DNA of 60,427 bases from Planctomycetota bacterium (lineage in GTDB: Bacteria; Planctomycetota; Phycisphaerae; Phycisphaerales; UBA1924): the NCBI GenBank assembly GCA_003696675.1, contig RFGH01000044.1, positions 1-60,427 of the forward strand, in the 5' to 3' direction. This document shows positions 14,142-23,520 of the stretch, in pieces. The notes under the pieces are model-generated. The model did not search any database. It was given only the letters and a program-made list of their open reading frames with translations, and had not been told where the DNA came from. Made by a program: the position numbers and the translations under genes. Every line of letters starts with the position of its first letter. The stretch's first letter is position 1.

Positions 14142-15836
14142 TCAGGGGGCGATCGTTCCGATAATCGGGCGGACTTTCGCCGTCAGGATCGCCACATCGG
14201 TGGCGTCCAAGACGAAGTCTCCGTTCATGTCGAGCACCTCGAGCCCGGGTGTCAGCGGCCCGGCATTGTCCCGCAGTGCGGCGAGCATGACAAACAGATC
14301 CATCCTGTTGACGCGTCCGTCATGGTTGCCATCGCCCATCAGCTCCGGCGGAAAGATCTCCCACTCGATGTTCGCGGGCACGCCCGTGAGCACGCGCGTA
14401 TCGCCCGTTGCGGGCCAGCGGACGGTCACCGTGTCAACCACTGTCTCGACGCCCAATCCGATGTGAACCTCGAACTCATTCATCGACTTGTAGTTGGACC
14501 CGCAGTGGATCTCACGGAGCTGGGTGACACCGCCCGCCTGAACCTCGAGGACCGCCCCCACCGCGTGGGTGTTCGGCCACTGGCCGATCACACGCAGGCG
14601 CGACCAGTGATTGCCCGCCGGCGAATCGTTGATATAGAGCTTGCTCGACGACATGACTTCCCCGACGAGAAGATCGAGGTCGCCGTCCTCGTCGACATCG
14701 CCGACGGATGCGGTGTAGCTCGTTCCGGTCGTGGCAACACCCGCGGCCTGGGCGACCTCCATCAGGGGCCAGGTCGCCGAACCCTCGAACATCGCGTTCG
14801 GTGCGGACGCGTGGCAGATGTAGGTGTCCAAGTGCATGTCGTTGTTGAAGTCCGCGAAGACCGTCGCCCACGAGAACACATTCCGCGCCATGCCGGCGGC
14901 CGCGGTGGCATCGATAAAGCCCATTCCGCCGTCGTTCATAAACAGCTTGTTGCCGGCCTCGACATTCGTGAGGTACAGGTCGAAGTAGCCGTCGAAGTTC
15001 AGATCGCCGATCGCGATGCCCATGCAGTCGATGTACGCCTCGGCATTGGCGGCCTCCGTGATCTCGGTGAACATCCCGCCATCGTTGCGGTACAGACGAT
15101 TCTTCCAGACACCCCCGCTGCCCTTGTCCGTTCCGACATACAGGTCATCGTCGCCGTCGCGGTCGAAATCGAAGAACGCGGCGAGCAGCGAGGGATCGAT
15201 CCCGGCGTCTACTCCGACCGCGGCCGCGACATCCGTGAAGGTTCCGTCGCCGTTGTTGCGGTAGAGCTTGTTCGCCGTCATGTTGCCGTTCGTCGTCGTG
15301 CGGGTGGTGACATACAAGTCGATCCAGTTGTCGCCGTTGTAGTCCCCCCAGGTCGATGCCATGGTCGGCCCCACCAGAGTCAATCCGGCCTGAGCCGTCA
15401 CATCGGTGAAGGTGAAGTTGCCATTGTTCCTGAGCAGGCGATTGGTAACAAACCAGCCCCCGAGATACAGGTCAAGATCCCCGTCCCCGTCGTAGTCGCA
15501 CGCGGAAAAGCCGCTCGCGGCGGTGAGCGGCGCGATCCCGGCCGAGAATGTCCTGTTCGCAAAGGTCCCCGCGCCAAGGTTTTCATACACCCCGACCAGA
15601 CCGTTGCTCGCACCGGTCAAGACCACATCGAGGTCACGATCGCCGTCGAGATCCACGAATCCTTGACCTGCTCCAAACTGGGCAGATGGGAAGCCCTGGA
15701 TATAGAAGATGCCCCGCGATACGGCGGCATCGGCGAACGCCAAGTCTGTGGCCGAGGCTGCCTGACAGACGACGAACACCAGTGGTGCCGACGCCATGGC
15801 CACTGCTACTACCGGACGAAACTCTCCCACGAGCAT
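14142..15836 (-). CDS. Secreted FG-GAP/VCBS beta-propeller protein with ASPIC/UnbV domain and dockerin-like end
   Basis: A 564-residue exported protein. Signal region MLVGEFRPVVAVAMASAPLVFVVCQAAS (start ATG 15836, with GAGAGG before it). It has repeated calcium-binding FG-GAP units, for example FVDLDGDRDLDVVLTG, DYDGDGDLDLYLGG, DFDRDGDDDLYVG and DVDEDGDLDLLVGE, which build a beta-propeller. An ASPIC/UnbV domain follows, with SRLRVIGQWPNTHAVGAVLEV and VTVRWPATGD. The last 70 residues contain GDGNHDGRVNRMDLFVML and DMNGDFVLDATDVAIL, resembling a pair of type I dockerin calcium loops, unlike the degenerate tails of the neighbours. Probably an extracellular adhesion or carbohydrate-related protein. 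Confidence 0.88.
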   Translation of the reverse strand: MLVGEFRPVVAVAMASAPLVFVVCQAASATDLAFADAAVSRGIFYIQGFPSAQFGAGQGFVDLDGDRDLDVVLTGASNGLVGVYENLGAGTFANRTFSAGIAPLTAASGFSACDYDGDGDLDLYLGGWFVTNRLLRNNGNFTFTDVTAQAGLTLVGPTMASTWGDYNGDNWIDLYVTTRTTTNGNMTANKLYRNNGDGTFTDVAAAVGVDAGIDPSLLAAFFDFDRDGDDDLYVGTDKGSGGVWKNRLYRNDGGMFTEITEAANAEAYIDCMGIAIGDLNFDGYFDLYLTNVEAGNKLFMNDGGMGFIDATAAAGMARNVFSWATVFADFNNDMHLDTYICHASAPNAMFEGSATWPLMEVAQAAGVATTGTSYTASVGDVDEDGDLDLLVGEVMSSSKLYINDSPAGNHWSRLRVIGQWPNTHAVGAVLEVQAGGVTQLREIHCGSNYKSMNEFEVHIGLGVETVVDTVTVRWPATGDTRVLTGVPANIEWEIFPPELMGDGNHDGRVNRMDLFVMLAALRDNAGPLTPGLEVLDMNGDFVLDATDVAILTAKVRPIIGTIAP

Positions 15837-16454
15837 CCGCCTCTCCCCATTGAGTCCGACGCCGCCGACCACGAACCCGGCTGGCGAACACAGATTACTG
15901 CGAGAGGCACCGGTTGGGAAGAGGAAAGTCAGCCAGAACTCGAACAACCATCGATCGGGCCACCTTCCCGATCCATGCTCAACCATCGTCTAGACCGATC
16001 TGTCTTGCGCAACATTGGCTCCGGCACATTCGGAAGACCGGCTCCGAACACAAAATCCTGCAAGAACCCAAATACGGACATCCAATCAGGGTTTTTCAAC
16101 GACTGATTTGATTCATTGAATAGGTGTCGCATCGATTTTGGGCCTCAAAGCACGGCCTTCTCGCTGGTCTCGTGCCACTCCGCTTGAAACCGGATGACTC
16201 CACGCGTCGGAGGGTGGGGAGATCCTCAAGCGTTCATCGAATGCGACTGAGGGATTGATCTTCGGGGGCAGAAAGTGCCTCTGGAGGACATCTCGGAGCC
16301 GAGGCGACGCGACGGTTCGCCGGGAGATTTCGTCCGGCCGCAGGTGCGGCTGGCCGGGCGAGCGGATCCCGACGCCGGGTGGGAAACAGCCGAGCCTGGC
16401 TCCGATCTGCGGCGGGTCGGGTCGTCATCGTCCCCAACCGACCTGTCGTTCACT

Positions 16455-16554
16455 TCCGGCGGGGCTCGTGCCCCGCCGGAGGATTCACTGGGAGGGGCGT
16501 CACCCGGAACCGGGTGGCGACCTGCTGGGCGCGGGAGTGCGAGAGCCCGCGCCC
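16455..16554. other. Three consecutive GC-rich hairpins
   Basis: Stem 1 is 16455-16480 (10 bp, loop CTCGTG). Stem 2 is 16498-16519 (about 9 bp with loop GAAC). Stem 3 is 16527-16554 (9 bp, loop of 10). All are perfect or nearly so. With the terminator-like hairpin at 16568-16604 they make a cluster of four in 150 bases, after the 3' end of a minus-strand gene. This could be a structured RNA, a mobile palindromic repeat or an extended 3'-end structure. Confidence 0.45.
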
Positions 16555-16567
16555 GGATTGGGGTCTC

Positions 16568-16604
16568 AAGGCCGGGCAGACCCGAACGGGGTTTGCCCGG
16601 CCTT
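16568..16604 (-). terminator. Long hairpin, probable terminator of the AtoE-like gene
   Basis: A 16-bp stem (AAGGCCGGGCA.. / ..TGCCCGGCCTT, one G-U pair) with a small loop centred at 16586. It lies 38 bases beyond the stop of the minus-strand transporter gene. It lacks a good U-tract on either strand, so efficiency is uncertain. Confidence 0.5.
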
Positions 16605-16641
16605 CCCTTATGGTTCCGCGTGGGTCTGTCGGGGAGCCGGA

Positions 16642-18054
16642 TCAGAACAGGAACAGCCCGAGGGCCATCCATGCGCCGGCCACCAACATCAGGATGGCGG
16701 TATATCCAACGATGTCCCTCGCCTTGACCCCTGTGATGGCGAGGAGCGGCAGCGCCCAGAACGGCTGGAGCATATTGGTCAGCTGATCGCCGTAGGCCAC
16801 GGCCATGACCATCTTCTCCGGCGGCACGCCCAAGCGCTGTCCCGCGCCCAGCGCAATCGGACCTTGGATGGCCCACTGCCCACCGCCGGACGGGACGAAG
16901 AGGTTGACCACGCCCGCGCTGACGAAGGTAAGCAGCGGCAGGTTGTTAGCGGTCGCGGTCGCTGCCACCCAATTCGAGAAGGACGCGATCAGCCCGGAGG
17001 TGGCGAGCATGCCCATGATGCCCGCGTATAGGGGGAACTGAAGGATGATGCCGGCGCAGCCCCGTGCGCCCCGCTCCGCCGACCCGACATATGACCGGAC
17101 CGAGCCGTGGGCGACCAAGCCGAGGGCGAGCATCGCCATATTGATCTCGTTTGGGCCGATGGAGAGTGCCGCACGCCACCAAGGCTGCCCGGCCGGTCCG
17201 GTTGAGCCGAATCGGTAGAGCGCCCACCCGAGGAACAGGGCCAGTGCCCAGGGGATCACCGGCGATCGCTCGAGAAAATCGGGCAGCGATCGGATGGGCA
17301 GGGGCGGGTCCTCGAACAGGTCGTCCTCGGCGGGCATCGGCGTGATATGCGACGCCTGGCGGGGGGTGAGCAGCATGAGCAGGGCGGGAACGAGCAGGAG
17401 CACGCCGCCCGTCACGAAGAGGTTGAGCGGGGAGAACACGGTGCGGTCGAGCGGGATGGCCGCGGAGTCCCCGAGCTGAGCGATGGTTTCGGCGGGCAGG
17501 ACCGCGGCGGCCTGTTCGGCGCGGGTCATATAGATCGGGGCGCTGCCGGAGAGCCCGCCGTGCCAGACGAGCATGCCGGCGTAGCCGGCCGCGGCGAGCA
17601 ACGGCCCGTGCGCGGGCACGCCGCGGGACTCGAGCGCCCTTGCGACATCCCGTGCGAGCAGTGCGCCGACGATCAGCCCCAGGCCCCAGTTGATGAGCCC
17701 GAAGCCCATCGCGACGATGCCGATCATGGCGGCGGCCCCGCCCGCGGACTTGGGTGAACCAGCGAGTCCCCGGATGATGGCGCGGACGGGGCGAGATTCT
17801 GCGAGCGCGTGACCGGTGACGAGGATGAGACACATCTGCATGCCGAAGGCGAGGAAACGCCAGATGCCGTTGGGTCCTCGCCAGGCGTCGACGATCGCGG
17901 TGAGTCGGGCGGTGCCGGGCGTTGCATCGGGGAAAGACCCGAAGAAGAAGGCCAGAGCGGCCGTGGCCAGGGTCAGGAGCACAGCGAGCACGAAGGGATC
18001 GGGTGCGGTCTTGGCGAACACCGCGGAAAGCAGCCTGCCGAGTCTGGCGATCAT
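16642..18054 (-). CDS. Short-chain fatty acid transporter, AtoE family
   Basis: A 470-residue integral membrane protein with about a dozen hydrophobic segments. It has the AtoE-family features PDPFVLAVLLTLATAALAF near the N-terminus, INWGLGLIVGALLARDVAR, the WHGGLSGSAPI region, LFVPSGGGQWAIQGPI near 385 and GDQLTNMLQPFWALP near 425. These proteins take up short-chain fatty acids across the inner membrane. No acetoacetyl-CoA transferase or thiolase genes are adjacent, so it works alone here. ATG 18054 has GAGACTCTTCC before it. It is divergent from the RarD-like gene, sharing an 78-base promoter region. Confidence 0.9.
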   Translation of the reverse strand: MIARLGRLLSAVFAKTAPDPFVLAVLLTLATAALAFFFGSFPDATPGTARLTAIVDAWRGPNGIWRFLAFGMQMCLILVTGHALAESRPVRAIIRGLAGSPKSAGGAAAMIGIVAMGFGLINWGLGLIVGALLARDVARALESRGVPAHGPLLAAAGYAGMLVWHGGLSGSAPIYMTRAEQAAAVLPAETIAQLGDSAAIPLDRTVFSPLNLFVTGGVLLLVPALLMLLTPRQASHITPMPAEDDLFEDPPLPIRSLPDFLERSPVIPWALALFLGWALYRFGSTGPAGQPWWRAALSIGPNEINMAMLALGLVAHGSVRSYVGSAERGARGCAGIILQFPLYAGIMGMLATSGLIASFSNWVAATATANNLPLLTFVSAGVVNLFVPSGGGQWAIQGPIALGAGQRLGVPPEKMVMAVAYGDQLTNMLQPFWALPLLAITGVKARDIVGYTAILMLVAGAWMALGLFLF

Positions 18055-18132
18055 GGAAGAGTCTCCCGTGGCCGCGGGTTGATGCGTGCAGGCCCGTCGG
18101 ACGCAGGCACGGACAGTCTACAGTGGTCCCGC

Positions 18133-19128
18133 GTGCCGAGCGCCCCCACCATCATCGAACCGTCCCCCGCGAGCGGCGAGAGCACGCCGGCGGCGATCCC
18201 GGTACACCCCGGGTCCAACGGACGGGGTCTGGCGTTCGGGCTCGGCGCGTTCGGCTGGTGGGCGTTGATCGTTCCGGTGTATTTCAAGGTGCTCAGCGAA
18301 CAGGGAGCGGACCCGTTCGAGGTGCTGGCCCAGCGGATCGTGTTTGGGCTGCCCGTGCTGCTTGGCATGCTCGCATTCCGGCGACAGTTCGGCGTATTTC
18401 TCCGGGCGGCCCGCACCTGGACGACGCTGAAGGTGTTGATCGCGAGCACGGTGCTGATCGGCATCAACTGGTACTTTTTTATCTGGTCGGTGGCCACTGG
18501 GCACCTCAGCCACGCCAGCCTCGGGTACTACATCAATCCCCTCGTCTCGGTTGCGCTGGGCTTTGTGTTTCTCGGCGAGCGTCTGAGACCCGGGCAATGG
18601 GCTGCGGTGGTGTTCGCCGTCGGGGCGGTGTCGGTGCTGGCCTGGGCCGAGGGACGCGTGCCGGTGGTGTCGATCATCCTCCCGCTGAGTTTCGGCACCT
18701 ACGGGCTGCTGCGCAAGAAAGCCAATGTGGGGCCGTCGGTCGGGCTCACCTTCGAGATGCTGCTGCTGCTCCCCCTGGCGGCGGGGTTGCTGGTGTGGCT
18801 CGAGCACACGGGCAAGGGCGTGTTCCTGAACGGGCCGGGGTGGGTCTCGTTGCTGATGCTGCTGGGCGGCCTCGTGACGATCGTGCCGCTGGTGTGGTTC
18901 ACCGCGGCGGCACGGCTTCTGCCGCTGAGCACGGTCGGGCTCCTGCAGTACCTCGCTCCGACGGGTCAGCTGCTGCTGTCTTCGCTCGCGTTCGGGGAGA
19001 ACTTCCCGCCCGAGAAGTGGGCGGCGTTCGGACTGATCTGGTGCGCCATCACGGTATTCACCATCGATGCGCTGCGCCACGGCGCCCGATCGAGACGGGC
19101 ACGGCGGGCGACCGAACTGCTCGAATAG
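18133..19128 (+). CDS. rarD: RarD-type EamA-family permease (drug/metabolite transporter superfamily)
   Basis: A 331-residue protein with about ten transmembrane helices in two EamA-like halves. Typical RarD segments are GLAFGLGAFGWWALIVPVYF near residue 36, STVLIGINWYFFIWSVA near 112, SLGYYINPLVSVALGF near 135, and the C-terminal STVGLLQYLAPTGQLLL. The substrate is unknown; E. coli RarD is linked to chloramphenicol sensitivity. The start is GTG 18133, the first in-frame start that leaves the intergenic promoter region free; the open frame further upstream is antisense to the transporter. The N-terminus carries a Pro/Ser-rich stretch of about 30 residues before the first helix. Confidence 0.9.
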   Translation: MPSAPTIIEPSPASGESTPAAIPVHPGSNGRGLAFGLGAFGWWALIVPVYFKVLSEQGADPFEVLAQRIVFGLPVLLGMLAFRRQFGVFLRAARTWTTLKVLIASTVLIGINWYFFIWSVATGHLSHASLGYYINPLVSVALGFVFLGERLRPGQWAAVVFAVGAVSVLAWAEGRVPVVSIILPLSFGTYGLLRKKANVGPSVGLTFEMLLLLPLAAGLLVWLEHTGKGVFLNGPGWVSLLMLLGGLVTIVPLVWFTAAARLLPLSTVGLLQYLAPTGQLLLSSLAFGENFPPEKWAAFGLIWCAITVFTIDALRHGARSRRARRATELLE

Positions 19129-19137
19129 CCCGCCGGA

Positions 19138-19527
19138 TCATTCCGGGTCGTGGATGTCGTAGACCCGCAACGCCGTAAGGTGCGGCTTCCAGCGGGCCAC
19201 GAACGCGACATGGTCCGGATGGGCGACATACGCGGCGTAGTCGGCTTCCGAATCGAAACCGATCACCATGCCGATGTCGTAGTCTTGGAGCACGGTGGGC
19301 CGGCCCGTGTCGATGTGCGGCCCGGCGGCATAGGCCGCCACGCCGGGGATGGACGCGAGCGAAGCGTCGGCGTCGGACAGCAGGGCATCGGCCCGGGCGG
19401 GATCGGCCAGCGAAACGAACACGACATGCGAGATCGCGGCGACCGGGCGGGGTGAGCCCGTGGAAACGCACCCCGCCAAGGCGGATGCGGACACGGCGAT
19501 CAGGAACACCGAGCGGCGTGGCTTCAT
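19138..19527 (-). CDS. Lipoprotein with stress-responsive A/B barrel (Dabb) domain
   Basis: A 129-residue protein with a lipoprotein signal (lipobox LAGC near residue 20) followed by a Dabb dimeric alpha-beta barrel: AISHVVFVSLADPARADALL, then YDIGMVIGFDSEADYAAYVA HPDHVAFV and the closing strand LRVYDIHDP. Dabb proteins are small ferredoxin-fold dimers of varied function, and a lipid-anchored form is common in planctomycetes. It converges with the RarD-like gene with nine bases between. The enzyme activity, if any, is unknown. Confidence 0.82.
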   Translation of the reverse strand: MKPRRSVFLIAVSASALAGCVSTGSPRPVAAISHVVFVSLADPARADALLSDADASLASIPGVAAYAAGPHIDTGRPTVLQDYDIGMVIGFDSEADYAAYVAHPDHVAFVARWKPHLTALRVYDIHDPE

Positions 19528-19582
19528 GGATCTATTTTACTGATTCCCTGTCAGTGGGCTGGCTCGCCCGATGGTCGGTGGT

Positions 19583-19903
19583 ATGAGCACACACACCGCC
19601 GTCGCCGCAGCATCCATATCCGACCGCCTGACCCGCCTGGAGCGGTCCAACGCCCGCTGGAGGCTGGGCTTCGTCGCCGTGGCGGCCGGGCTGGGTGGTG
19701 TCCTGATCGGCGGGATGGTCCAGCCGCGCCAGACTGATTACGACTATGTCGCCACCGACGACACGATCTACCGCGTGGACGAGCAGGGGCGGTTCTCGTA
19801 CATCAAGTTCGAGAACGGCTGGAAGTCCGCCGACGGCTACTTCAGCTGGGGTGAGGTGCGGATGGACCCGAACCGGCGATATGAAACCAAGCCGCATCCG
19901 TGA
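19583..19903 (+). CDS. Small single-span membrane protein
   Basis: About 106 residues: an N-terminal region with a short heptad helix (SDRLTRLERSNARWRLG), one transmembrane segment (FVAVAAGLGGVLIGGMV), then an exported domain with DYDYVATDDTIYRVDEQGRF, a short strand-rich repeat-like motif. The ATG at 19583 has GGTGG five bases upstream; another ATG at 19571 is possible. It is divergent from the Dabb lipoprotein and convergent with glyA. Similar small coiled-coil-anchored proteins are frequent in planctomycetes, but I cannot name a function. Confidence 0.65.
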   Translation: MSTHTAVAAASISDRLTRLERSNARWRLGFVAVAAGLGGVLIGGMVQPRQTDYDYVATDDTIYRVDEQGRFSYIKFENGWKSADGYFSWGEVRMDPNRRYETKPHP

Positions 19904-19973
19904 TGCGGGCTGAGGCACCCAAGGCACCAAGGTCACAAAGTCGCTTCGCGCTCGTGGCTGTGTGACGGACCGG

Positions 19974-21305
19974 TCAGACGGTTTCGAGCGTCGCGTGCGG
20001 CAGCGGGAAACGCTGGCAGAGCGACTTGATCTCGGCCTTGACCTTGGACGACTCGGTCGTGAGGTCGGACTCGCCCTTGAGCCCGGCGGTCAGCACGCGG
20101 TCGATCCATGACGCGATCTGGTCCATCTCCGGCTCGCAGAAGCCGCGGGTGGTGGTCGCGGGCGTGCCAAGGCGGATGCCGCTGGTGACCATCGGCGGGC
20201 GGGGATCGTCGGGGATGCCGTTTTTGTTGGTGATGATGCCTGCCTGCTCGAGCCACTTCTCGGCGTCCTTGCCGGTCAACTCGGCGTGCTTTGCAGTCAG
20301 GTCTACGAGCATCAGGTGGTTGTCGGTGCCGCCCGAGGTGATGCGGTAGCCGCGCTTCTGCAGGGCCTTGGCCAGCGCCTGGGCGTTCTTGACGACCTGC
20401 TGCTGATACGCCTTGAACTCGGGTTTGAGCGCCTCGCCGAAGGCGACGGCCTTGGCGGTGATGATGTGCATCAGCGGCCCGCCCTGCACGCCGGGGAAAA
20501 CATTGCGGTTGATGAGCTTGTTGAGCTCCTCGTCGTTGGTCATGATCAGCCCGCCGCGAGGGCCGCGCAGGGACTTGTGGGTGGTCGTCGTGACGATGTG
20601 GGCGTGGGGGAAGGGCGACGGGTGCACGCCCGCGGCGACCAGTCCGGCGATGTGGGCGATGTCGGCCATCAGCACCGCGCCGACCTCGTCGGCGATCTGG
20701 CGGAACTTGGCGAAGTCGATCACGCGGGGGTAGGCCGAGTAGCCGCAGAGGATGGCCTTGGGTTTGGTTTCCAGCGCGACGCGACGCACGGCGTCGTAGT
20801 CGATGCGCTCGTGCTCGGGGTGGTTCTTGTCGTAGTGCAGGGGGTAGTGGACCGGCTTGTAGAAGATGCCGGAGAAGTTCAGGTTCATGCCGTGCGAAAG
20901 GTGCCCGCCGTCCTTGAGCACCAGCGACAGGAAGGTGTCGCCGGGCTGCATGATGGACATGAAGGCGGCGGTGTTGGCCTGCGCGCCGGAATGGGGCTGG
21001 ACATTGGCGAACTGGCACCCGAAGAGCTGCTTGGCCCGGTCGCGGGCGAGCTGCTCGACCTTATCGTGGTGCTCGCACCCGCCGTAGTACCGCCGCCCGG
21101 GGTAGCCCTCGGCGTACTTGTTGGTCATGCAGGTGCCCGCGGCCAGCATGACGGCCGGCGAGGCGTGATTCTCGCTGGCGATCAGCTCGATGGTGTTTTC
21201 CTGGCGTTCGGCCTCGGCGGCGACGATGGAGGCGACCTCCGGGTCGGTGCGGGCGATGTGATCCAGCACGATCCGATCGATGGTTTCGTGGGTGGGGTGG
21301 GCCAT
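19974..21305 (-). CDS. glyA: Serine hydroxymethyltransferase
   Basis: GlyA interconverts serine and glycine with tetrahydrofolate, supplying one-carbon units in the cytoplasm, using PLP. The 443-residue protein shows [15 protein letters not shown] near residue 38, [15 protein letters not shown] near 62, [12 protein letters not shown] near 97 and the PLP-lysine motif [14 protein letters not shown] near 240. Length is slightly above the usual 415-425. ATG 21305 is the only start at the conserved N-terminus. It is transcribed away from the zinc-ribbon genes upstream on the same strand, with 40 bases between. Confidence 0.97.
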   Translation of the reverse strand: MAHPTHETIDRIVLDHIARTDPEVASIVAAEAERQENTIELIASENHASPAVMLAAGTCMTNKYAEGYPGRRYYGGCEHHDKVEQLARDRAKQLFGCQFANVQPHSGAQANTAAFMSIMQPGDTFLSLVLKDGGHLSHGMNLNFSGIFYKPVHYPLHYDKNHPEHERIDYDAVRRVALETKPKAILCGYSAYPRVIDFAKFRQIADEVGAVLMADIAHIAGLVAAGVHPSPFPHAHIVTTTTHKSLRGPRGGLIMTNDEELNKLINRNVFPGVQGGPLMHIITAKAVAFGEALKPEFKAYQQQVVKNAQALAKALQKRGYRITSGGTDNHLMLVDLTAKHAELTGKDAEKWLEQAGIITNKNGIPDDPRPPMVTSGIRLGTPATTTRGFCEPEMDQIASWIDRVLTAGLKGESDLTTESSKVKAEIKSLCQRFPLPHATLETV

Positions 21306-21345
21306 GGCGGATGGTAGAACCGGGGCGGCCCGGTCCGCAGCCCGG

Positions 21346-21639
21346 TCAGGGCGAGCCGTCGAGGGCGTTCATGGCCGCATACGCCAGGGTCGCCAGCCCG
21401 CAGCCGCATCCGCCGAGCAGCATGGAGGCGGAGACGACCCACAGCAGGAAGTAGACCGTGCCGCGGCCCTGCTCGTCGGTCACATCGGCCGCGGCGGCCA
21501 GGGTCGTCGGTGATCCGCACTCCGGGCAGGTCAGCGGCGTTTCGGCCCGAACCGGACGGCCCGACCGCTCCAGCCCCTCGACCTGCCCGGAAAGATCGTA
21601 GCGGCAGGCCGGGCAGCGGAATCGAGGGGGCGGGGCCAT
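21346..21639 (-). CDS. Small zinc-ribbon membrane protein
   Basis: A 97-residue protein with an N-terminal zinc-ribbon: [12 protein letters not shown] and, after a linker, LTCPECGSP, giving two CPxC knuckles. A single transmembrane segment follows ([20 protein letters not shown]). It lies between glyA and a larger protein with the same CPxC/CPECG layout, so the two are likely paralogous in organisation. The role is unknown; the ribbon is probably cytoplasmic. The ATG at 21639 begins the protein; the stop is 40 bases before glyA on the same strand, which may be one transcript. Confidence 0.7.
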   Translation of the reverse strand: MAPPPRFRCPACRYDLSGQVEGLERSGRPVRAETPLTCPECGSPTTLAAAADVTDEQGRGTVYFLLWVVSASMLLGGCGCGLATLAYAAMNALDGSP

Positions 21640-21664
21640 CGGCTGATTGTTGCCCCCGGCGGGT

Positions 21665-22594
21665 TCACGGGGCGAGGAAGGACGAAACGGACATCTCGAT
21701 CACGGCGATCACCACACCGCCGAGCAGCGCGGCCACCGAGCCCAGGATCGACAGCCCCACGGATCGGATCCGCCACCCCACCCGCAACGCCGCGACCCAC
21801 CAGACAAGGCTCCAGAGGCAGGCAAGCAGGTACACCACGGCGGCCAAGACGCCCACGCCCGTGTTCCCGCTGAGTTCTCCGATGGGGAACAGCAGGCGGA
21901 TGGCATACATGGCCATCAGCACCACGGTCCATTGCAGCAGCAACGCGCGGAGCACGTGGGCCGGGCGCAGGCGCGCCATGCGGCGTGTGACCGGTAGGGC
22001 GGTCATGACGACGGCCCAGGTCAGACCGATGCCCAGGGGCACGCGGAACATGCCGAGCAGTTCACGACCACCATAGAAATCCGTCCACGACGGGCGAAGC
22101 CCGAAGAACGAAATCACGGGCCAGGTCAGCCCGGTGAGCAAAGCGTTTGCCAGTTCGGTCGTCGACACATACCTGAGGTACTCGCGCACGCCGCCGATGG
22201 TGGGCCAGTACCCGTTGTCAATCATGGCGAACAGGATGGAGAACGGGATCCACGTGAGCAGATGCATCCCGATCGCGAGAACCACGAGCCAGCGAACGAT
22301 CGATCCGACATCGGTGCGGGCGTGGACATCGACGCGGCGCCAGAACACCCACGGCAGAACCATGCGCATCAGCGTGGGCCCGGTGCGTCGCAGGCGTCGG
22401 CCGAACGACGGCGCGTGCTCCACCAGCCAGCGGATGTCCTGACGGGCGGGGTTGAACAGGTCGGCCCAATCGAACCCGGTACCACACTCCGGGCAGGTGC
22501 CGGAGATCGGGCAGCGGTCGGACCAGGTCGCGACCTCGCCGGACTGGTCGTAGCCGCAGCGGGGGCAGACGGCGGACAGGCGTGAGGCGTCCAT
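21665..22594 (-). CDS. Zinc-ribbon multi-span membrane protein
   Basis: A 309-residue protein. The N-terminus has CPRCGYDQSG and GTCPECGTGFDW, a two-knuckle zinc ribbon, then about six to seven hydrophobic segments (for example WLVVLAIGMHLLTWIPFSIL, GIGLTWAVVMTALPV, WTVVLMAMYAIRLLFP, ILGSVAALLGGVVIAVI). This zinc-ribbon plus transmembrane layout recurs in this window at 44971 and 21346 and appears lineage-typical. No known transport or enzyme motif seen. It lies 25 bases upstream of the small zinc-ribbon gene on the same strand, so an operon is likely. Confidence 0.7.
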   Translation of the reverse strand: MDASRLSAVCPRCGYDQSGEVATWSDRCPISGTCPECGTGFDWADLFNPARQDIRWLVEHAPSFGRRLRRTGPTLMRMVLPWVFWRRVDVHARTDVGSIVRWLVVLAIGMHLLTWIPFSILFAMIDNGYWPTIGGVREYLRYVSTTELANALLTGLTWPVISFFGLRPSWTDFYGGRELLGMFRVPLGIGLTWAVVMTALPVTRRMARLRPAHVLRALLLQWTVVLMAMYAIRLLFPIGELSGNTGVGVLAAVVYLLACLWSLVWWVAALRVGWRIRSVGLSILGSVAALLGGVVIAVIEMSVSSFLAP

Positions 22595-22631
22595 GGACTG
22601 TCTATACCTTCGGCGAGCGTGGTCGGGTGCG

Positions 22632-23513
22632 TCAGCCCGGATGGATCGGCACGACGAGCGCCGGGCAGTCGTGCAGCCGTGGCTTGTTCGACAGGTCGAT
22701 CGGGAGGTACACGCCGCGGTCGTGATCGGTGTTGAGCACGAGGGCGTTGGGCTCGACCAGGGCGTAGCCCCGCGGGGTGTGTTCGTGGCCCAGGATGAAC
22801 AGATTGACCCCCCACCGCTCGGTCAGGTCCTCGAGCTGGTCGGCGTCGTAGCCGCGTCCCCAGACCATGGCGTAGGCCGAACCGCCGCGGCCCTCGTAGT
22901 CGGCGGGGCGGAGGTCGCGGTTCAGGATGGTCGCATCGAAGCGGCCCATGATCGCCGGGCCGGGGAGCGAGTGGGCGCACAGGATGTCGCCCTGCGGGCA
23001 TTCGCAGCGGAGGGCGAGCGGCATGGACATCACGAACGCGAACACCGCATCCCGGACAAGACTCGCCTGATCGCCGAAGTCCGCGTGCAGACCGGCGTTG
23101 AAGGCGTCCACCAAACGCACGCCGTTCTTCTGGATCAGCGTGCCCTGCGCCTGGGCAAGCTCGTGGTTGGCCAGCAGCACATGCACCAGTTCGGGGTGGT
23201 CGGCCTTGAGCATGGCGACGCGGGCGAGGGCACGCCACGACCGATCGACATCGCCCGGGCGGAGTGTGGGCGGGTGGATGAGCTCGTGGAGCGTGAGGTG
23301 GCACGGCGTGCCGGGACCGTCGAGCCCGGCGGCCCGGACCACGGCGTCGAGGTTGGCGGGGTTGTCGTGCAGATCGCCCGTGGCGATGAGCCGGCCCGGG
23401 GCCCGGATGATGTCGATGGACCCGTGGCGGCACGCGGCCGCACGGTTGGCCTGCGCCCCCGCCCGGAGGGCGTCGGCGACACCGCGGGCGGTGGTCGGCA
23501 GGGTGTGCGTCAC
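22632..23513 (-). CDS. Calcineurin-like metallophosphatase
   Basis: A 293-residue protein with the metallophosphatase motif series: GDLHDNPANLDAVV near residue 46, LLANHELAQ near 114, CAHSLPGP near 178, and GHEHTPRGYA near 237, which supply the metal ligands of the two-metal centre. It should hydrolyse a phosphoester, but the substrate (protein, nucleotide or bis-tetraphosphate) cannot be told. GTG 23513 is the start. The downstream-most part IDLSNKPRLHDCPALVVPIH closes the fold. It lies seven bases from the stop of the protein kinase gene on the same strand, so a kinase-phosphatase pair is transcribed together. Confidence 0.88.
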   Translation of the reverse strand: MTHTLPTTARGVADALRAGAQANRAAACRHGSIDIIRAPGRLIATGDLHDNPANLDAVVRAAGLDGPGTPCHLTLHELIHPPTLRPGDVDRSWRALARVAMLKADHPELVHVLLANHELAQAQGTLIQKNGVRLVDAFNAGLHADFGDQASLVRDAVFAFVMSMPLALRCECPQGDILCAHSLPGPAIMGRFDATILNRDLRPADYEGRGGSAYAMVWGRGYDADQLEDLTERWGVNLFILGHEHTPRGYALVEPNALVLNTDHDRGVYLPIDLSNKPRLHDCPALVVPIHPG

Positions 23514-23520
23514 CGGCGGC

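Larger units (their letters stand above)
15837..16641. other. Gene-free 0.8-kb stretch between two minus-strand genes
   Basis: No frame here combines a ribosome-binding site, third-position bias and recognisable protein character. The first 300 bases are poorer in GC than the neighbours, and should hold the promoter of the FG-GAP gene. The part from 16455 onward holds four consecutive strong hairpins (described separately). Confidence 0.5.

Noticed and set aside
14070-16106. 678-residue plus-strand frame opposite the FG-GAP gene
   Set aside because: Antisense shadow of calcium-loop DNA; rich in Val/His/Arg with no fold.
16226-16876. Possible gene in the hairpin region (216-residue frame)
   Set aside because: It runs through four hairpins and into the transporter gene, has no ribosome site, and no domain.
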